Shown: in pieces, positions 34,221 through 45,172 of the stretch | Numbering within the stretch: the stretch's first letter is position 1 | Layout of the letters: the number at the start of each line of letters is the position of its first letter | Assembly: GCA_021292165.1 (NCBI GenBank) | Contig: CM037877.1 | Coordinates: 126,794,402-126,858,401 of the forward strand | DNA from: Shinisaurus crocodilurus | Lineage: Eukaryota > Chordata > Lepidosauria > Squamata > Shinisauridae | Reading direction: 5' to 3' | DNA: 64,000 nt | The notes under the pieces: generated by a model | The model's input: only the letters and a program-made list of their open reading frames with translations | Databases searched by the model: none | What the model was told of the DNA's origin: nothing | Position numbers and translations under genes: made by a program

Positions 34221-36410
34221 TGGCCATCTGAGGAAGCTTCACCATTTTAAGGATCTTTAAGTTTCTTTCCAACCATTGTGGTGGATCCCCAAATCTACTA
34301 AACCATTGCTATGACCATTTGAAAGAACAATGCCTGACTACAGAGATTGTGCGTGTGTGCAAGCGTGCATCTCAGTGTCTCCCCATGCACTTCCATGGCC
34401 ATTTGGAAAGACGGTACACTCCTGTGGTGATGGCAGGAAAGACCATGCATTTCTATGAACATGAAGTATGGAAAGCAATTTGTGGGACCTTGCAGTGGCC
34501 ATTGGGAGTCCATGAGGAGGGTGTGATTATCCAGGAATCAGATCCAAATATGTCCCAGTGGGTTCCTGTGGCCACTCTGGGGGACAGTGCATTTCTGTGC
34601 TTATGCAGAGGGAATAATTAATATATTCTGATGGCCAGTCAGTGGTGGTGTTTTCAGTAAATCTCATCCCTAGCCATTAGCATTGTTGTGATGTGTCCAT
34701 ATGGCCAAAGAGCTTTGTGAGAAATAGCAATGATGATGATCTTATTATGCACTGGCTTTGAAAAGTCTAGGACTCTCTTCAGTGAATTACAAAAAACAGC
34801 GCTTTTGAAACATCAAAGAGAAATCCTCTGAACCCATCTCCTGTGGCATGCAGATAGGGAAGTACAGCATGGATCAGAATTAGAGCATCCATGGAAACTT
34901 AGGAATCCTAAGGGTCTTAATTCTACAACCCTGAATAAATATTGTGGAGATCCTTTTTCCTGTTAAAGGGGAAAGGATGTTAAGAGGATCTACGCTGACG
35001 AGCCAAAATGGCATGGAGTGGGGGTGGGGAGGGAATGTGGCTTCAGTGCATATGGGGGAGATGCACATTCTGTGACAAAATGGGACTGCTGGAATGTCTG
35101 TGTATTGATTTTTAGACACCACCTGTCTGCAGGCCCCAGCAGGTCTCCCTAAACTGCACTGCTGCTGTTAAATAAAGGTCTATGCATTTGCACTAGTCAA
35201 AGCTCAAGCAACAGGCGTAGTCTCCAGAGCGCCAGTGATAAGCCCTTAAAGATGAGTTCTGTTTAAGAGAGAGGAGACATGAATTTGTTTATATTTGTCT
35301 GTTCTAAGATTTACTTTCCTAGTCCCCTGTGGGTCATGGGAGGCGAGGGACAATAATCAGGTCAACTGGCAATGTGCAATCATCGTAAAGCAGCAGTGGG
35401 CCTATATTTCTTGCAGGGAGGGCAGTACCACCACCACCACCACCCCAGCGTGTCTGGCCCAATTGCAGCTCAAATTACTTTGCTCAGGGTGCAATCCTGT
35501 GGGGATGCCCGTAACCCTCCAGACTCAGAGGATTATGGGCATCCTATGCAGAGCAGGAGGAGCACGGAAGTGAAGGTCACCTCTGCACTCCTCCCGCTCT
35601 GCAAAACAGCTGGAGAGCCCATTTCATCTCCCGAACGGTGGCACTTTGGAGGGGGAGGGGAGGAGGCTGAGGCACTGCCAGGATACGTCATATCATGGTG
35701 GCACCCGTCTCCTCCCCTCCCTGCCCCCCCGTACGCCCCCTAAACTCTTTCTCCCAGCTCACTTTGCGACCTCGGAGAAGTAGCCAGTGCAGTTCTTTCC
35801 GCAGTGGCTGTGAGGAGGGGAGTGCGCTCTGAGCACTGAGCCCCAGCTCCGACGTTGGAGCTGTTTCCTGACATCGGAGCTGGGACTCTGAAAAATCATA
35901 TGGCTCTCCAGATGCTGTCTAGGGGCCATAGGATTGTGCTGTCACTTGCTCTGATAAAAGAGTCACAGTTATTGAGCTGGCACCATGGGAAGGAGGACTG
36001 CTTAACCCTTTTCCTACCAGACATTTGCCCATGCAAAACCATCTTCCCAACCTGAGTTTCTCCCCCACCCCCAGGAAAAAGATATGGGGATCCAAAGGAG
36101 GAAGGTCTGGGATCCTTCCCTCTATGGGGGAGAAGAGCAGCTTGAGAAAGGATTAAGCAGTTCCCTACCCACCCCCACTGCCCCTGGCCCTCTCAAGATT
36201 CCAGCTTCCCACAGGTGTGTTTCCTGTATTTAAAAAAACTGTTGTGAAACAGAATTACACAACTATACATGATGTGTGGTTTGGCTGTTGGTGTTCAGGC
36301 AGGCTGAATGTGAGAACTCAGTGGAAAATTGCACAAATAAGATCACTCAGAGGTGGCCCTACCATGAGGCACAGTGAGGTGAGGCAGCCATTAAGAATAA
36401 CAGAGTGGTG
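34221..36410. other. Constant intron 2, no gene seen
   Basis: Non-coding. A (CCA)n tract lies at about 35427-35447. A moderately GC-rich stretch at about 35500-35880 has no recognised content. Confidence 0.45.
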
Positions 36411-36553
36411 AGAGTGTGGAAAGCTAAGCAGGGTCAAGCCTGGTTATTACTTGGATGGGAGACCCCTCCTCTAGTTTCCTGCATTGAGCAGGGGGTTGGA
36501 CTCGATGGCCTTGTAGGCTCCTTCCAACTCTATAATCTATGAAATCTATGAAA
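36411..36553 (+). mobile_element. 5S rRNA-derived SINE with CR1 3' tail, copy 2
   Basis: A sense copy truncated at its 5' end. It has GGAAAGCTAAGCAGGGTCAA and GGTTATTACTTGGATGGGAG (box C region at about 36451-36464), joined to CR1 sequence ending in TCTATGAAATCTATGAAA. The junction is the same as in 27541-27705. Confidence 0.85.
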
Positions 36554-36673
36554 CCTTTGATAGGGTACAATCTACCGGAAAGCTCGCCTGCAGAAGCCCC
36601 ATGAAAGAGTAGTGCTCTTATGCAGCTTCTATTTATTCCAGGAAGGTTTGTGAAGGTGAACGTCCTGCTAGAT

Positions 36674-36746
36674 CAGTGTTCTCCAGCTGGCTGGGGCATG
36701 CTGGGAGTTGTAGGCCAAAAACATCTGGGGACCCAAGAGAACACTG
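36674..36746. mobile_element. hAT-type MITE, internally deleted, perfect 8-bp TSD
   Basis: A 73-bp deletion derivative of the CAGTGTTCTCC family. Most of the left arm is lost. TGCTAGAT flanks it on both sides (36666-36673 and 36747-36754). Confidence 0.88.
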
Positions 36747-36825
36747 TGCTAGATTGTCCCCTGTGTTGATTAGTAAGGGGGCTGCCCTTTGGATTTTTGG
36801 TTGTCACTGTGTTCTGTTAAGACAG

Positions 36826-36930
36826 GGATGGGCAACTTGTGGCCCTGCAGCTCCCTTCATCCCTAGCCACCATAGCCTATAGTGAGGGATGATGGGAGTT
36901 GTAGGCCAAAACATCTGGAGGCCACAAGTC
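36826..36930. mobile_element. hAT-like palindromic MITE (second family), degenerate
   Basis: GGGATGGGCAACTTGTGGCC at the left pairs loosely with the right end, which reads CATCTGGAGGCCACAAGTC. Confidence 0.6.
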
Positions 36931-37049
36931 AAGAAATAATATGCCATTGTAAGGATGGCTTGCTTATGAATTCCATAGTAGCTGTGTGCTAGGAAAGAGA
37001 AAAGTTAGGCAGAAGGTAGACCAATGTGGCCAATTTCAGCAGATCACCT

Positions 37050-37242
37050 ATCATAGAATCATAGAATCATAGAAAAGTAGAGTTGGAAGGGGCCTACAAG
37101 GCCATCAAGTCCAACCCCCTGCTCAGTGCAGGAATCCAGGTCAAAGCATCCCTGACAGATGATTGTCCAGTTGCACCTTGAATGTCTCCAGACTGGGAGA
37201 GCCCACCACCTCCATAGGTAGTTGATTCCATTGTCTTATTGG
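37050..37242 (-). mobile_element. CR1 LINE 3' fragment
   Basis: On the plus strand the octamer-type tail (ATAGAATC repeats) is followed by AGTAGAGTTGGAAGGGGCC. The antisense CR1 3' end then runs to about 37242. Confidence 0.88.
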
Positions 37243-38239
37243 ATTTTTGCAAATAATGCTGGACTAAATGAGCCTTGGTCTCTCATCCAGCAAAGCTCTT
37301 CTCATGTTTGTAATCAAGAGTGCATACTTGGGATCACTTACCGTAGTTATTCCTTGACTGTTAAAGAATATTGACTCTGTGCTTTTGCTTTCTAGATGTA
37401 AACATCTCTGTGGACAACAGGGATTCAGGATTGTTGTGGTTGTTTTAAAGCCCATGCAAGACAGAGGTCAGCCCACTCATGTGCTCCATAGCATTCTGGC
37501 CCTTGCTGCTATTTTTCATTTGCAAAGCCCTCTCTGGATAATGATCAATGCCAATCTCTCCCCCCCCCCTTTCTCTGCCACAGGGCTGACAGTGCTTTAC
37601 TCAGGCAGCTGGACGGGCCTCATGCGCGTTATAGCACAGAAGTGGGTTGATGGGTCACTAAGTAGAGATAAGGCAGTGGAGAAGACAGATTGTCCTGTCT
37701 CCGTTAATTCTCTATTTAAAAACAGCATGATGCTTGACAGCTAGGGCCTGGACAGGATGTTTCTCCTCCAGCTCAGTACATTAGCACAAATCAAATTTCT
37801 TCTCCTCTTCCTCCTTGGTCTAGTGTTGGCAACCATTTCTAATTTTAATGGATTCTTGATATTTGGGGGGAGGTCAAGTGAAAGGGAAGCTCCAGAAATA
37901 AGTCCATGAAAGGGTCTACACTATAGGCAAACTTAGTCCACAAGAAAAGGATATATTTCAGGCCACAGCTGTGAGTAGATGGCCCCGCTGTGAGTAGAAG
38001 CAATAGGTATCCTTTATAAAATATAACTATATCATAGTTTATTGTAAAATGAGTATTTAATTCTTATTAAATCAACAGTTAAAAATGGAAAACTTCAGTC
38101 TACAATGCAAGAATAACACCTTATGTTAACTCTCATCTAGAAAAAAACATAATATTCTATGGGCATAATCCAGCCAACATTAAGAACTTTTAAGTCCTAT
38201 CCATTTGCCTGGGCAAACTAAGTACATGCTTAAATCTCT
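37243..38239. other. Constant intron 2, no gene seen
   Basis: Non-coding AT-rich sequence with a C run at about 37560-37569. The 121-codon open frame at 37379-37744 resembles nothing I know. Confidence 0.4.
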
Positions 38240-40366
38240 CCAGTTGGTGAGGGGCACAAAGTTGACTCGTGCCCCCACTGCCAATCCTTCACAAAACTGG
38301 CCAGGAGGAATCGCACCAGTCGACTTAGGGCGGTTCTGTGGCAAAAGGCATTGGCAGCCGTCGATCAACTGGCCCCAATAACGGTAACTCCTTCTTCACT
38401 ACAAGTGGTACCACAAGCTCCTCCGGATCAGACCCTGGCGACAGGGAGAGACCCTCCAACTCCGGGCCATTCGTTGTCCATCCTGACAGCCAGAAAAGTG
38501 GCCAAAAAGACCCGATCCGGCTTGCAGCAGCAGAAGAAGAAAGAGCAAAGACACTCCTCGACTCTGAGGGAGAAGTCTCCGCCTCTCCAAAGGGCTCGGT
38601 CATTGACCGCCTCTCCTTCTGAAGGGGCGCCGGCCCCAATCCCGATCGTCTCAGTACCAATCTCCTAGGTATCGCAGGGTGAAATACGGGACAATCCTCC
38701 TCCCGAACAACTTCAAGACCATTCTCTGTCGCCTCGATACTAATCTCCCTCCAAACAAGGGAAGCTCCAACCGTCTCCATGAGTCCAATGGCCGGAGACT
38801 TGCTGGCGAGAGAGCAGCCAGAGCCCCCGCAGCCTTCAATACAAGTCCCACTCTCCACTTTCGGATTAGGAGGGGAGATCAGAGTGGTCCCTTCCACCTA
38901 GGCCACGGTACTACTGGGAAGACACGCGGTTTCGTGGGCATCAGGATCCTTATTATGATCCTCGCCTCTACGTCCCACCGCGTTTCCACCAAGAATTGTC
39001 TGCCTTTCTTGCCAGGTCCACAACACCACCCACTGCTGCCTCCTCCGAGAGACGAACGGCCAATTTGATATCAGCTGACTCCCTCGGTACCGGAGCCATC
39101 ACCATCATCCGCCTTGGTACCAAGACACAATGCTCTATCAGCACCCGCTCCTGCTCCAATGACTGACCCTCTTCGAGTTGCTCGATCCTCCAGGGCTTCC
39201 TCCGTCAAAGACTACTACTCAGAGTCGTCTTCCATATCCCCCCTTGTGCCTTCCCTCTCCTCCGCGGACACAATGGTCCACTCCAAAGACCCCGACTCAC
39301 CATCAGAGGATATGGGACACTTTTCCGTGCAAGTGCGTCAGATGGCTCAGTCCCTAGGGATTATGATCCAGCAGCAGGAAGAGAGGATAAGGGATCCGGT
39401 GTTCGACGCCGTATACATTGAAGAGGCGGTGCCGATCACGATCCCTTTCCTCCCGACTTCACACGGTGAAGGCTGCATGGAAGAATCCTTCCTCCATGCC
39501 TCCTACATCCAAGCGCCTGGCGAAGATGTATAGGGTGCAGGATCAGGACACTCCATTCCTTTTTCCCCACCCTAAGCCCAACTCCATCATTGTAGAGTCC
39601 GCACAGGGCCGTTCTCACTGCCAACACTCTGCACCAGTAGATAAGGAAGGCTGTCGCTTGGACCTGATCGGCCTCAAAGCTTACTCCGCTTACCTCAGGT
39701 TGAAGGTCGTCAACTACCAAGCCACCATGGCTTGCTACCAACTCTTCCTTTGGGAGAAAATTGGGCTATGTGTGACTACCTCCCTGAGAGAGCTAGCCTG
39801 CGTCTTCCAGATGGAAGCCAACAGACTTGCTAGGCAGCAAATCAACACCGCCCGCCACCAAACCGACTGCCACGCTAAAGCCATGACTGTTCAGTGGCGC
39901 TCAGGTGCCATGCCTGGCTCTGCTCTTCTGGCCTGAATCAGGAGGCTCGCTCGAGGATAGAAGACCTTCCCTTTGATGGCGAGGGACTATTTAATGCCAA
40001 GACCGAGGAAGCCATGGACTCTGTACAGAAGGCCCAGATCACAGCCAGGAAAATGGGACTCTCTCAGTATCCTGCCAAAACAGAAGAAATGGTACCATCC
40101 TCAGCCTTCGTTTCTCCCTGGCCATCAGGGTGACCGCCCTTCTCGCCCTCAGTAGCCTCCACCACCAAGATGTTCTTACTCCCAGTCTCGGTACGTACCA
40201 GGGCTCCTGAAAGAGAGGGGACTACTCCGGAAAGTGGCGCCTTTGACTTCTCACTGGTCTCTCTCATGCTGCCCACAACTACCACATCCGGCCCTCCGCC
40301 ATCATCCACTATCCTCCAATTTGGCCATTGTCTTCATCCATTCCTACAGACGTGGAGGTCCATAAC
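38240..40366 (+). mobile_element. DIRS-type retrotransposon: gag-like region (degenerate)
   Basis: GC-rich sequence with open frames in shifting frames. It encodes a Ser/Pro-rich stretch followed by a segment (39536-39935) containing GCRLDLIGLKAYSAYLRL and VNYQATMACYQLFLW. The pattern NYQA..-YQ..LW is typical of the gag-like protein of DIRS elements. Frameshifts break it near 38620, 39530 and 39935. It is the 5' part of one element that continues at 40606 after a SINE insertion. The left boundary is uncertain and no terminal repeat was identified. Confidence 0.7.
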
Positions 40367-40605
40367 GAGAACCAGTGTGGCGTAGTGGTGAAAGTGTCGG
40401 ACTGGGACTCAGGAGATCTGGGTTCTAGTCCCTGCTCTGCCATGAAACTCACCGGGTGACTTTGGGCCAGTCACTGACCCTTAGCCTCACCTACCTCACA
40501 GGGTTGTTGTGAGGATAAAATGGAGAGGAGGAGGATTATGTAAGCCGCCTTTGGTTCCTTGCAGGAAAAAAGGCGGGGTATAAATATAATAAATAAATAA
40601 ACAAA
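40367..40605 (+). mobile_element. tRNA-derived SINE, copy 2, inside the DIRS element
   Basis: It starts at GAGAACCAGTGTGGCG, with A box TGGCGTAGTGG and B box GGGTTCTAGTCCCTG, and an (AATA)n tail. It splits the DIRS element between its gag-like and reverse transcriptase regions. Confidence 0.92.
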
Positions 40606-41231
40606 CATCAGACTCCTGGGTCCTGATGATCGTCCAACAATGCTACAAGATCGAGTTTGATGCCCTTCCTCCCTTCTCCAGCATCCGCATTACTCGGCCC
40701 CCTCCAGCTCTACGGGAAGAAGTGGCCACCCTCCTTTCCAAGGGGGTCATTCGACCGCTCCTGCTACAAGACCTACACTGCGTACCTTATTGCTGTTACT
40801 TTACAGTACTGAAGAAGGATGGCGAGCTTTGTCCGATCCTGGACCTGCAGACGGTCAACTTCTACATTACACCGAAGAAGTTCGGGATGACCATGCTCCA
40901 GTCCATCTTGCCCCTCCTCTGCAAGGGGGACTTGTTCGCATTGGTCAACCTCAAGGATCCCTACCTCCACGTCGGGATCCACCAGGACAGTCAGCCCTTT
41001 CTTCGCTTTTCTGTAGGGACTACAGCCTATCAGTTCCAGGTACTTCCCTTCAGACTCTCTACGGGTCCGAGGGTATTTACCAAGTGCATTGTGGTTGTCT
41101 GCGCTCACCTACGTATCCAGGGAGTGCAGATATTTTCGTACCTGGACGACTGGCGGCTGCTGGACTCCTCCTGCTCTGCTCTAAAGCAGGCTCTGACCAC
41201 GATGCTGACTCATCTGGACAGCCTGGGTCAT
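40606..41231 (+). mobile_element. DIRS-type retrotransposon: reverse transcriptase region
   Basis: One open frame encodes a reverse transcriptase of the DIRS type. It shows a template-contact region KKDGELCPILDL, then FQVLPFRLSTGPRVFTK and the catalytic SYLDDW (YLDD at 41139-41150). The use of YLDD and the DIRS-like surroundings separate it from CR1 and L2. The frame ends where an antisense CR1 has inserted (41232). The conserved GLS is changed to RLS. The copy is dead because it is split and has lost its downstream recombinase. Confidence 0.8.
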
Positions 41232-42905
41232 GGAATCATAGAAAAGTAGAGTTTGAGGGGGCCTATGGGGCCATCGAGTCCGGCCCCCTGCTCGGTGCGG
41301 GAATCCAGGTCGGGGCATCCCTGACGGATGGCTGTGCAGCTGCACCTTGAGTGCCTCCAGAGTGGGAGAGCTCACCACCTCCCTAGGTGGTTGCTTCCAT
41401 TGTCTTATTGCTCTGACAGTCAGGAATTTTTTCCAGATGTTTGGGCGGAATCTGGGTTCCTGTGACTTGAGCCCATTGTTCCGTGTCCTGCCAGCTGGGA
41501 TGATCGAGAGGAGATCCTGGCCCTCCTCTGTGTGACAACCCTTCAAGTACTGGAAGAGTGCTATCATATCTCCCCTCAGTCTCCTCTTCTGAAGGCTAAA
41601 CATGCCCAGTTCTTTCAGTCTCACCTCATAGGGCCTTGTTTCCAGTCCTTTAATCATCTTTGTTGCCCTCCTCTGAACCCTCTCCAGTTTGTCTACATCC
41701 TTCTTTAAGTGTGGTGCCCAGAACTGGACTGCAGTACTCAAGATGAGGCCTAACCAGTGCCGAGTAAAGGGGAATTATCACTTCCCGTGATTTGGAAGCT
41801 ATACTTCTATTAATGCAGCCCAAAATAGCATTTGCCTTCTTTGCAGCCACATCGCATTGCTGGCTCATATTCAGTTTGTGATCTACCACAATTCCAAGAT
41901 CCTTCTCACTTGTAGTATTATTGAGCCAAGTGTCCCCCATTCTGTAACTCTGCATTTGGTTTCCGTTCCCTAGGTGCAGCACTTGGCATTTATCCCTATT
42001 AAATTTCATTCTGTTGTTTTCGGGCCAGCGCTCCAGCCTATCGAGATCGCTTTGAATTTTGTTTCTGTCTTCCAGAGTATTAGCTGTTCCACCCAACTTC
42101 GTGTCATCTGCAAATTTGATAAGCATTCCCTGCATTTGCCCTCATCCAAGTCATTAATACAAATGTTGAAGAGCACTGGGGCCAGCACCGAACCCTGTGG
42201 TACCCAGCTCGTTACCTCTCCCCAGTTTGAGAAGGTACCATTGATAAGCACTCTTTGAGTCTGATTCTGTAGCCAACTGTGGATCCACCTGATAGTTGTT
42301 CCATCTAGGTTATTCCCTTTAGGTAGCTTGCTAATCGGGATATCATGGGGCACTTTGTCGAAAGCTTTGCTGAAGTCCAGATATATATGTCCACAGCATT
42401 CCCATAGTCAACAAGGGAGGTTACCCGATCAAAAAATGAGATCAGATTAGTCTGGCAGGATTTGTTCTTGACAAATCCATGCTGGCTTCTAGTAATCACT
42501 GCATTGTTTTCAAGGTGCTTGCAGATTGACTTCTTTATAATCTGCTCCAAAAATTTTCCCAGGGATTGATGTCAGACTGACTGGTCTATAGTTCCCAGGT
42601 TCCTCCTTCTTGCCCTTTTTGAAGATAGGAACAACATTTGCCCTCCTCCAGTCATCTGGCACTTCATCCGTCCTCCATGATTTCTCAAAGATAATAGACA
42701 GTGGTTCTGAGAGTTCTTCTGCCAGTTCCTTTATTACTCTAGGATGCAGTTTGTCAGGCCCTGGAGATTAGAACTCGTTCAAAGTAATCAAGTGTTCCCT
42801 GACCATTTGTCTATCAATCTCAAGCTGCAATCCTGCCCCTTCAGTCCGCACTTCAGGTTTGCTAGGGACACAAACTGTCTTTTGGGTCTTTATATCAAGA
42901 AGTAG
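41232..42905 (-). mobile_element. CR1 LINE, 3' part, inserted in the DIRS element; A-to-G-rich 3' end
   Basis: Antisense CR1 of about 1.7 kb. The minus strand encodes [30 protein letters not shown] and DLGIVVDHKLNM, then HLEYCSPVLG after a frameshift near 41720. The plus-strand interval 41250-41515, the CR1 3' end, carries about 20 A-to-G differences from sister copies. The following 300 bases carry almost none. The upstream boundary at about 42905 is approximate. Confidence 0.9.
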
Positions 42906-44228
42906 AAGTCAATCCTACAACTGACCTACTCTATAAAATTCAGTGGGGCAGTCCTTGATGCCCATTCTGGCAAGGTATTCCTTACTCAAGACAGAGTGAC
43001 TGTTATCAGTAACCTAGCGACGAGACTATATCGGGCAGAGAGGTCGAAGGTGCATTCTGCCTAGCGTCTATTCAGCCTTATGGCATCCTTGCTATTGACA
43101 GTGGCCTTCGCACAACCTCGCATGAGGCCCTTTCAGAACTGGCTCATCCGTACCGTCGATCCGAACCGAGATGCCCATCGCACTTACCTACCTCTCTGTC
43201 CTGAGGTTCGCTTCTCCCTGCTTTAGTGGCAAGAGAGATCCCACCTTCAACATTGTCTGCTTTTCCGAGAATGGTTGCATATGAGAACCCTCACCACAGA
43301 CGCCTCCCTCCTCGGTTGGGGAGCACATTGTCAAGGGACGATGGTCCAAGGACGATAGACACACCAGGAGAGCGCCTTCTACATAAACCATTTGGAGCTC
43401 CTGGCCATTTTCAGGGCTTTCCAGGCGTTAGAGAGAGACCTCGTTGGAGAAAAAGTCCAAGTTGTGACGCACAGTACTACAGCTGTCGTGTACATAAACA
43501 GACAGGGCGGGATGAGGTCGTCCAAACTTATGGCCTTGACCCACCGCCTTTTCTACTGGACTATACCCAGGGATATCGTGCTTTCTTCCATCTACGGTAC
43601 CTTGCGGGCAAAGACAATGCTTTTGCCGATGCTCTCAGTCACGTGGCCCTTCAGTTCCATGAATGGGAGCTCAATTCAGCGGCGCTACAACAGATCTTCC
43701 TTTGACTGGGGACTCCGGAGATTGACCACTTCACCTCCAAGGAGGAGAATGCTACTTGCCCCCAGTTTTGCACAAGAATGGGCCTGGGATGGACTTCCAT
43801 GGGAGATGCATTCCAATACCACTGGATCAGGGCTGTCTTCCGCATGTTTCCCCCCTTTCTACTCCTGACAAAGGTCCTTGCCAAGATCCAAGCGGATTGC
43901 ACAGGCTGCATCTTGATCGCCCCGTGGAGGTCCCGTCAGCCTTGGTTCGCTCCGTTACTCCACCGCTGTGCAGGAGACTTATCTTCATATTCCCCCATCT
44001 CGGACTCTCCTCTTTTAGGACCGGGGCCGGATCCTCCACCCGGACCTCAAAACTCTTCGCCTGACCGCTTGGCGCCTTCGGTGATGGATCTGACCGACCC
44101 TCTGCCTCCTAGGGTTCAGGCAGTCCTCGATGCGACTCAAAAACTGCTCCTGCACAAGGAAGTGGGCAGTCTTCTCCTTCACCCGCTCCAAAGGTTTGGA
44201 TCCGTCTTCCTCCAGCATCCTTTCCTCG
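42906..44228 (+). mobile_element. DIRS-type retrotransposon: end of RT, RNase H region and linker (3' truncated)
   Basis: Resumes the DIRS element after the CR1. Degenerate frames read LDAHSGKVFLTQDRVTVI, then an RNase H-like block (NHLELLAIFRAFQALERDL, VVYINRQGG), a KDNAFADALS motif and a downstream region (DHFTSKENATCPQFC; FPPFLLL). This order matches DIRS RT-RNase H. The tyrosine recombinase expected next is absent, because another CR1 fragment begins at 44229. Confidence 0.75.
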
Positions 44229-44777
44229 GCACTGGTTAGGCCTCATCTTGAGTATTGCGTCCAGTTCCTGGCACCACACTTTCAGAAGGATGTAGACAAA
44301 CTGGAGAGGGTTCAGAGGAGGGCAACAAGGATGATAAAGGGACTGGAAACAAGGCCCTATGAGGAGAGACTGAAAGAACTGGGCATGTTTAGCCTTCAGA
44401 AGAGGAGACTGAGGGGAGGTATGATAGCACTCTTCCAGTACTTAAAGGAAGATTACTGGCCCTCACACAGAGAAGGGCCAGAATCTCTTCTCGATCATCC
44501 CGGTTTGCAGGACACGGAATAATGGGCTCAAGTTACAGGAACCCAGATTCCACCTAAACATCAGGAAAAATTTCCTGACTGTCAGAGCAATAATACAATG
44601 GAAGCAACTACCTAGGGAGGTGGTGAGCTCTCCCACTTTGGAGGCATTCAAGGTGCGACTGGATGGCCATCTGTCGGGGATGCTTTGACCTGGATTCCTG
44701 CATTTAGCAGGGGGTTGGACTCGATGGCCTTGTAGGCCCCTTCCAACTCTACTTTTCTATGATTCTATGATTCTATG
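44229..44777 (+). mobile_element. CR1 LINE 3' fragment truncating the DIRS element
   Basis: Starts within [18 protein letters not shown] and reads to the CR1 3' tail with TATGATTCTATGATTCTATG. Frameshifts lie around 44450. Confidence 0.92.
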
Positions 44778-44933
44778 AACATTAAAGTCCTTAATTTGTA
44801 CTGGGCTGTGTCTTTAATATTATAGATATTTCTTAACTGTAACTTCAGACTGGGGGTCCAAGTTTTCTTTTTGGGGAGATTAATTTTATTGTGAACTGCC
44901 CTGGGAGCTGTTTAGCTGAAGGGTGGTATATAT

Positions 44934-45172
44934 GAGAGCCAGTGTGGCGTAGTGGTTAGAGTGTTGGACTGGGACTCGGGAGAGCCCGGGTTCAAATCCC
45001 CACTCGGCCATGAAACTCACTGGGTGACTTTGGGCCAGTCACTGACTCTCCTAACCTACCTCACAGGGTTGTTGTGAGGGTAAAATGGAGAGGAGGATGA
45101 GGAGGATTATGTAAGCCGCCTTGGGTTCCTTGCAGAAAAAAAGGCGGGGTATAAATATAATAAATAAATATA
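44934..45172 (+). mobile_element. tRNA-derived SINE, copy 3
   Basis: A full-length copy with A box TGGCGTAGTGG, B box GGGTTCAAATCCCC and an (AATA)n tail. It is preceded at 44780-44930 by a LINE-like 3' tail (GTGAACTGCCCTGGGAGCTG). Confidence 0.93.

Noticed and set aside
36411..36470. 5S ribosomal RNA gene
   Set aside because: Only the 3' half is present and it is joined to a CR1 tail; it is a SINE.
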